A DNA stretch of 64,000 bases, taken from positions 129,012-193,011 of the forward strand of contig PDUO01000057.1 of NCBI GenBank assembly GCA_003008705.1, read 5' to 3'. This DNA comes from Pezicula radicicola (taxonomy: Eukaryota; Ascomycota; Leotiomycetes; Helotiales; Dermateaceae). Position numbers and translations under genes: made by a program. This document shows, in pieces, positions 58,801 through 64,000 of this stretch. Position 1 is the first letter of the stretch, and every line of letters begins with the position of its first letter. Under the pieces are notes generated by a model. It had not been told where the DNA came from. It saw only the letters and a program-made list of their open reading frames with translations, and searched no databases.

Positions 58801-60784
58801 CTAGTAACGACGTGACGGATCGGTTTACATGCAAAGCAATGGCTGCGGTGATCCAGGCAGCCATACGGATTGACGATACACCGGACGATAGACCCAACAA
58901 ATCCGACCCAATGGTGAGAGAGCCAAGGGCTTTGCCGGAAAGTTTGTGGAACGAAGTACGAAAGAAAGCTCCTGCTAACAGAATCGAGCATATATGTAAG
59001 GCACGGAGATTATTCTTAGAGTCCGGAAACCCTTTGAGGGACCAATCTCTTGAAATGTTTCCCTCTGAGGATCTTTTTAAGGGATTTGGGTGTACTCCAC
59101 TGCACGAACATATTGTTAGGAACATTGCGTCTCCGTGCAGGAGTGAATGGATCTGGGATACCAACATGCCGTGCAACGAATCAGGGGATATTTTTGGCTG
59201 GACGCCATTGCATTACCTTGTGGTGGGCTTAGATAAGGGAGCACTTCCAGAGGACAAGTTTCCTAAGAAGCGTCAAGACTACAGAGATATGTACCAAAGG
59301 ACACCTCTACACTACGCGGCTATGATGGGTAAGACGAGCTTTGTGAAGATCCTCGTAGATAATGGAGCCTTAGTGGACGCGCAAGACAGTGACGGGATGC
59401 AGCCCTTGCATTGGGCCGCAAAACTAGATCGTAAAGAAGCTGTAGACCGCTTGCTCAAAAAGTCTGTAGATGTGAATGCTGCGGACAACTGGAAGAGAAC
59501 AGCACTGCACTTAGCAGCGGTGGGGGGGTATAGAGAGGTGATCGAGCAGCTTCTAGAGTGGGGCGCAGATGTAAATGCTACAGAAAACCAGAAGAGAACA
59601 GCACTACACTTGGCGGCGGCGGGGGGGCACAGAGAGGTGATCAACCAGCTTCTACAAGGGGGTGTAGATGTGAATGCTACGGATAACCAGAAGAGAACAG
59701 CACTGCACTTAGCGGCGGCGGGGGGGGCATAGAGAGGCGATCGAGCAGCTTCTAGGGGAGAAAGTGGATGTTGAGGCGAAAGATGAGACTGGAGAAACGC
59801 CACTACACTTGGCGGCGGCGGGGGGGCACAGAGAGGTGATCAACCAGCTTCTACAAGGGGGTGTAGATGTGAATGCTACGGATAACCAGAAGAGAACAGC
59901 ACTGCACTTAGCGGCGGCGGGGGGGGCATAGAGAGGCGATTGAACAGCTTCTGGAGAAGAAAGTAGATGTTGAGGCGAAAGATGAGACTGGAGAAACGCC
60001 ACTAATCGTAGCTGCCAAGGGGGGAGACAAACCGACCGTCGATGTTTTGCTAAGTAAGGGGGTTAAGGTAGACGCGACCACAAACACTGGGGCTACGGCA
60101 CTGGGTTTCGCCGCTTCGGATGGCAACGATTCCATAGTGCAATCGTTGATTAGCTCGAACGCCAACCTTGACATTGCCTCGAGGAGAGGCACAGCCCTCT
60201 CCGGGGCCGTTCGTGATGGAAAATTGTCCACCGTTCAAATCTTGGTGGAGAAAGGAGCCGGGCTTGAGGTGACAGATAATGCCGGGAGGACTCCATTGAT
60301 CATTGCTGCCGAAAAGGGTAACACGGATATTGCCAGTTTCCTGCTGGGCAAGAAGGCAACCGTCAACGCAGTAGGTGGATGGTATGGTAGCGCACTACTG
60401 ACTGCGGTGACTTTTGGTAAGAAAGAGGTGGTGCAGCTGCTAATTGACGCTGGGGCGGACGTCAATGCGGTAGGTAGATGGTATGGTAGCGCACTACAGG
60501 CTGCTGTGGTAGTTGGTAAGGAAGAGGTGGTGCAGCTACTAATTAACGCTGGGGCGGACGTCAACGCGGTAGGTGGACGGTATGGCAGCGCACTACAGGC
60601 TGCGGCGAGGGCTGGTAAGAAAGAGGTAGTAGAGCTACTAATTAACGCTAGGGCGGACGTTAACGCGGTAGGTGGACCGTATGGTAGCGCACTACAGGCT
60701 GCGGCAAGGTATGGTAAGAAAGAGGTGGTGCAGCTGCTAAGAGACGCTGGGGCGGAAGAAAACAAGGTACAAAGCAGCTGTTAA
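55878..60784 (+). CDS. Multi-pass membrane protein with ankyrin repeats, frameshifted in the repeat array
   Basis: Exons 55878-55978, 56056-56435 and 56512 onward. As read, the protein is 1233 residues, ending at 59732. It starts with a signal peptide (MAPYFLILLFVLTCVVVADG). A conserved fungal N-terminal module follows: DLAPLLALFGERFAQQF, MAPLGVLTAMVGAIRVGG, GRARENRATPEVELMSSTS, EVCELWNG. Then come a charged repeat region, membrane segments (AAAAGILLQGGVLIFSAFI; VMAVGTVILVFGMILCSFII; two more near 57420-57560) and ankyrin repeats from about 59190. G8 tracts near 59719 and 59918, where sister repeats have G7, shift the frame; ankyrin coding then continues in the next frame and finally to TAA at 60782-60784. 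I infer a receptor-like surface protein. Sequencing error at G runs is possible. Confidence 0.75.
56505..56618 (+). repeat. 60-bp tandem duplication including a splice acceptor
   Basis: 56505-56564 and 56565-56618 both begin gatctagagta and encode LEYNGPFIRxxAWIKKN-type sequence. Each carries the ctag acceptor in the same phase; a third gatctagag lies at 56646. The first acceptor (56511) is used in my model; the others would shorten the protein in frame. Confidence 0.8.
59637..60034 (+). repeat. 199-bp tandem duplication within the ankyrin array
   Basis: The segment starting gtgatcaaccagcttctaca at 59637 recurs at 59836. Each copy spans two ankyrin units (99 plus 100 nt, the extra base being the eighth G). 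Copies are nearly identical for most of their length and diverge at their right ends. Confidence 0.85.
60364..60770 (+). repeat. Four near-identical 99-bp ankyrin units
   Basis: Each unit encodes 33 residues of the form VNAVGxxYGSALxxA, then GKKEVVQLLINAGAD. Variation is concentrated in a few codons (G[W/R/P]YG; AVTF, AVVV, AARA, AARY). This indicates recent amplification or concerted evolution. Confidence 0.9.
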
Positions 60785-61607
60785 ATCAGGAGTATTAATA
60801 ATGAACGTATAAGGACAGGAGCGTTTCGGGGACTTCGGAGGACATAGGCATACGGAGAGGGTAGCTGCTTCGCGGTGGAGGTTCTATTTTAGTTTAGTGT
60901 TATAATATTATACCTTTATTATGAACCCTCGATCACCTTGAATATATGGCATATGGAGAAACTGCAGAATATGGTGAAAATCATGAATGAAGGCTTGATT
61001 GCTTGCCCCCATTAGGTGGGAGGAAGCCTAGGCTTATATATTAAAGGAGAGGCACCCAAAATGGGCCCAGATCCATACAAAATGAGGCATTTAAGGTGTC
61101 GATCCATTAACGTAAAAATGGTGCCATACTGGGCCAGAATGGTCGGAATTAATCTGCGATTTCGGAGGGATCGGCGGGCGCCAGGGCCACCAGAAATGAA
61201 GATATACTAGGAACACGTGATTACAGGCCGACATTTATCAAAGCAGGACGGTCGGCGTTGTATTCGGCGAGGAAGTGACCGAGAAGTTTCCTTTGCGAGG
61301 AGCACATATATTTGCTTAGACTATATGTCGTTACACTGCACAACACAACTAGGACATAAGGTGGGAACTAAGTTCTAAGTTAGAAGAGGGGCAGTGGTAT
61401 CCGTGATGGATAATACTAGACGTTGTCTAGAAGACGTTAGGTATCCTCTCTACCTTCTTTTAACTATAAGTAATACATTTAACATAGGTTAAAGACCTAT
61501 ATAGAGATCTAAATTATAGTAATAATATTATAGTTATCCTAAGACTATTTAGTATAATACTTTTATTATTATAATAAAAAAAAGTATTAGGGTTAGAGTT
61601 AGAGTTA
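60785..61607. other. Gene-free region after the ankyrin gene
   Basis: No supported gene; it becomes AT-rich from about 61480. Confidence 0.45.
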
Positions 61608-62165
61608 CAGTGACATATTAAACCTCTGCCCTTTTGACGCTTAGGCCACCCTATTAAAATAATTTAATTAATTAATTGTCGAAAACGCCATAGAACTATT
61701 CAAGACTATTATAACTTAATAACCAACACTCTAAATCTTATTATAAGTAGCTTAAATTAAAGCTATTAAGTAGAACTAACTAACCTCTAAACTATAGATA
61801 CTAGTATAACTCTATTGTCTAGACTAAGCTAATAATACATCGAATTTAGAGCCTATTTCGAAGCCCTATATAGTCCATTTCGTGGCCTGAATCAAAGGTA
61901 TATAAGGTAGGAGTTTAGACAATTGTAAGGTAAGGTAAGGTTAAGGCAGAGGAGAGTAAGGGTATAAGGCAAGACAATTATATAGTAATTTATATATAAT
62001 ATAACTCTTTCTAGACTATACAACCCTTAGCCTCTATAGTATTAGCCCTTAGAGGGCTTGAATAGTGTTGTTACTAGTTCTATTGTATTTTCGACAATTA
62101 ATTAATTAAATTATTTTAATGGGGTGGCCTAAGCGTTAAAAGGGCAGAGGTTTAATATATCACTG
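61608..62165. mobile_element. 558-bp inverted-repeat element flanked by TA (MITE-like)
   Basis: About 78-bp terminal inverted repeats start cagtga(c/t)atattaaacc at the left and end as their complement at 62165. They differ at three positions, all transitions. Each end is bordered by TA (61606-61607, 62166-62167), as for Tc1/mariner-type insertion. The interior is AT-rich and non-coding. Confidence 0.75.
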
Positions 62166-62634
62166 TAACTATAAAGGAAGACTCTTTTTATAATGCTAAA
62201 TTTAATTCTAAATATACCTTTTATAAGAGAAAATATAATATTAAAAGTCCTTTAGAGAGTAACTAAAAAAGCCTTTTAGCTAATAATAAGAATATTTAAT
62301 ATAAGAGAAAGAAAAGATAATAGTTAAAAAAGTATCTTTTATATAAGTAATATAAGAAATCACATTATTATAGTCTTATAGTCTCTCACTGTTGGGTTGT
62401 ATATCCATTTCCTGGGAGGGGGAGTAAGGGTGGCGTCGTGAATAGGAAAATCTTTAGCAGATGGACCTTTCTAGCAGGCAGAATTCTTTTTCCTAATCTT
62501 TGGAGGCTTTCAGGACTTTGTAGTACCTTCTTAATTGCTTTTCAAGGTATCATAATGTTGAAACACTACTGTTGAATATATATTCTTACATAACTGAATC
62601 AATTTACCCTTCATTGTTCACATTTGCTCAACAT
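62166..62634. other. AT-rich then mixed spacer
   Basis: 62200-62380 is AT-rich; no gene is seen. The end is the 3' flank of the F-box gene. Confidence 0.45.
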
Positions 62635-63930
62635 TCATTCGCTTTCATCATCTGATTCCGTATCATCCGATTCAGACTTCGTAGCCCACTCGTATCCTTC
62701 CTGATTCTTTCTTTCTACTGCTGCAATCTCATCCCTTCCAAGAATGCTCCTCCAAGCCAGCAAATACGAGTCATCCCCGTACCTACATAGATCCAAAAGC
62801 TCATACCCGGCCATTCTCTTTTCATCCCAGATAGCGAAGCCTAAACGTCGAAAAAGCTCGAATGAAACGTGATGTAATGGTGAACAGCTGCCGGTAACTA
62901 TATGCCCGCCCCCTGACCCTATCTCTAATCCTGAACCATCAGTTACTCTATAAAAGAACCTGTAAGTCCATGATGAATGGTCACTGATAGTCTCCAAGTC
63001 TTGCTGTCCCTTGGGCGTAGGAGTCGGCCAATCTCTCCTAGTCTGTAGAAAATCTGGGGCAATAACGGTCTGTCTGTCCTCCTTAGCGTAGTCAACGACC
63101 GACTATATCAGCTCGTGTTCGAGGAGTGAGCCCTGTTGATACACGTAGGGCTCTTGGCCTGTCTCTTCGTCTTGCCCCAACAGTTTCTGTATAGGGACAT
63201 TGTACAGGTCTACTACAGTCATCCTATCTAGCCTCTTAATATCATTTCCCGGCAAATTAATAAGAGAAGCATTGACAGCAGTTTTCAGGTCGTGGAAGAG
63301 CTGCACGCGCCAAAAGGCCCGGAGAACACGTTGTTCCTCGACCCAAGTAGTAGTACCTATATCCTGAACCGGAAAGGGCTTCTCCGCCGGCTTCTGTTGC
63401 CACGATGGGATATAGTGATTATCAGCGTAGTATTCGCTCAGAAAGTGAAACTTTTTGTCTACGAGATGCGAGGGTCTTAAGGGCTTGAAACGATTCAAGT
63501 AAAACTTAAGGCAGCTTATAGTAAGACATGTGATCTTCCGATAAGTGACGAGAAGCCCGCGTAATACAGTGGCTGGAACGTCCGACAACAATTTAGAAGA
63601 GGTGAGTGTCCACCGCGGCGGTTTATAACGATGCGATGTACTTTCGAGTCTGATAAGGTTCTCAAAGCTGATTAAATCGTAGACTTGAGGTGGAAGAGAT
63701 GAGGATCGGACTAAGGCGACAATACGAATGAGGGCGCAGGTGTATTTATGAGTAACACTGGATGACGACAAGACTGTCTCGAAGATTTCAGCACCATGGA
63801 TATCAAAAAGATGAAATGCAGCTGGTGATGCTTTGAGAAGGTTGTCGAGAGACTCAAGATCTGGTAGGTAAGTCAAAATAGGTAAGAGAATTTCTGGCGC
63901 AAGCCTCTCAAATTGGGATTCGAGCTGCAT
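62635..63930 (-). pseudogene. F-box-like protein gene with one in-frame TAG
   Basis: Intronless from ATG 63930 (upstream the frame has only a GTG). The N-terminus is an F-box-like motif: QFERLAPEILLPILTYLPDL, then ESLDNLLKASPAAFHLF. The middle has EEQRVLRAFWRVQLFHDLK, common in fungal F-box family proteins. TAG at 63105-63103 ends it after 275 residues. The same frame then runs on for 155 codons (VIAPDFLQTRRDWP, WTYRFFYRVTDGSG) to a Glu/Asp-rich end at 62635. Relatives have about 430 residues, matching the full length, so the stop is probably a recent nonsense change. Intact members are substrate adaptors of SCF ubiquitin ligases. Confidence 0.65.
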
Positions 63931-64000
63931 GTTTATTGTATGAGGTGAGGGCAACCGCACCCGCCCGATTTTTTTTTTTGCTCCACGAGTTCACTAGTTT
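63931..64000. other. Right window edge
   Basis: Upstream flank of the F-box gene, with a T-run of 11 at about 63970. No feature. Confidence 0.4.

Noticed and set aside
57473..60765. Long minus-strand frames opposite the ankyrin gene
   Set aside because: They mirror the codon structure of the plus-strand repeats and have no domain of their own.
5786..63105. Reassignment of TAG as a sense codon
   Set aside because: Intact genes in the same window (the reductase at 6562-7414, the AKR at 9345-10637, the hydrolase at 29560-30525) end with TAG, so it is a normal stop here.
1..64000. CRISPR array, bacterial operon signals or an integrated virus
   Set aside because: The DNA is eukaryotic with spliceosomal introns; no spaced direct-repeat array or viral replication gene was seen.

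Overview
The window is nuclear DNA of a filamentous ascomycete (Pezizomycotina). Genes carry short introns (about 46-150 nt) with GTRNGT-type donors and RCTRAC-like branch sites. Typical families are Zn2Cys6 and bZIP/DUF3425 regulators, LysM/hevein chitin-binding proteins, a fungal NB-ARC relic, and a membrane protein with ankyrin repeats. Gene islands of normal composition alternate with very AT-rich, gene-free blocks (about 14.59-14.93, 42.7-43.45, 44.58-44.95, 52.79-53.0, 61.48-62.4 kb), as expected from RIP-type decay in accessory regions. The exact genus cannot be read from the sequence.

0-13.3 kb is a metabolic and regulatory island: a Zn2Cys6-family activator cut by the window edge, a 2-oxoglutarate/Fe(II) oxygenase, an alcohol dehydrogenase fragment, an EthD-like gene with an in-frame stop, an NAD(P)-binding reductase, a bZIP/DUF3425 regulator and two aldo/keto reductases. 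13.7-25 kb is decayed: a zinc-finger gene lacking its N-terminus, an intact dynamin-like GTPase whose P-loop exon is also present as an inverted copy just upstream, a divergent pair of truncated chitin-related genes (LysM-type secreted protein and GH18 chitinase), and an NB-ARC pseudogene.

25.5-42.2 kb looks like a small catabolic or secondary-metabolism cluster without a core synthase: Zn2Cys6 regulator, DHA1-type MFS exporter, HSL-type hydrolase, a large C2H2+Zn2Cys6 regulator, SDR, VOC-type ring-cleavage dioxygenase and a PRISE reductase. Interspersed are broken copies of carboxymuconolactone decarboxylase-like, thioesterase-like and CoA-ligase genes. Aromatic-compound turnover is an inference from this gene set.

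45-64 kb is dominated by repeats and fast-evolving genes: a DUF3425-like gene with one in-frame stop, a 46-bp palindrome, a 241-bp element with 42-bp perfect terminal inverted repeats, a PD-(D/E)XK-like protein gene, about 3 kb of gene-poor DNA, a fragment with a two-copy Asn-rich motif, a multi-pass membrane protein with many ankyrin repeats and two G8-tract frameshifts, a TA-flanked 558-bp inverted-repeat element, and an F-box gene with an in-frame TAG. Exon models were built by hand from splice signals and frame continuity.
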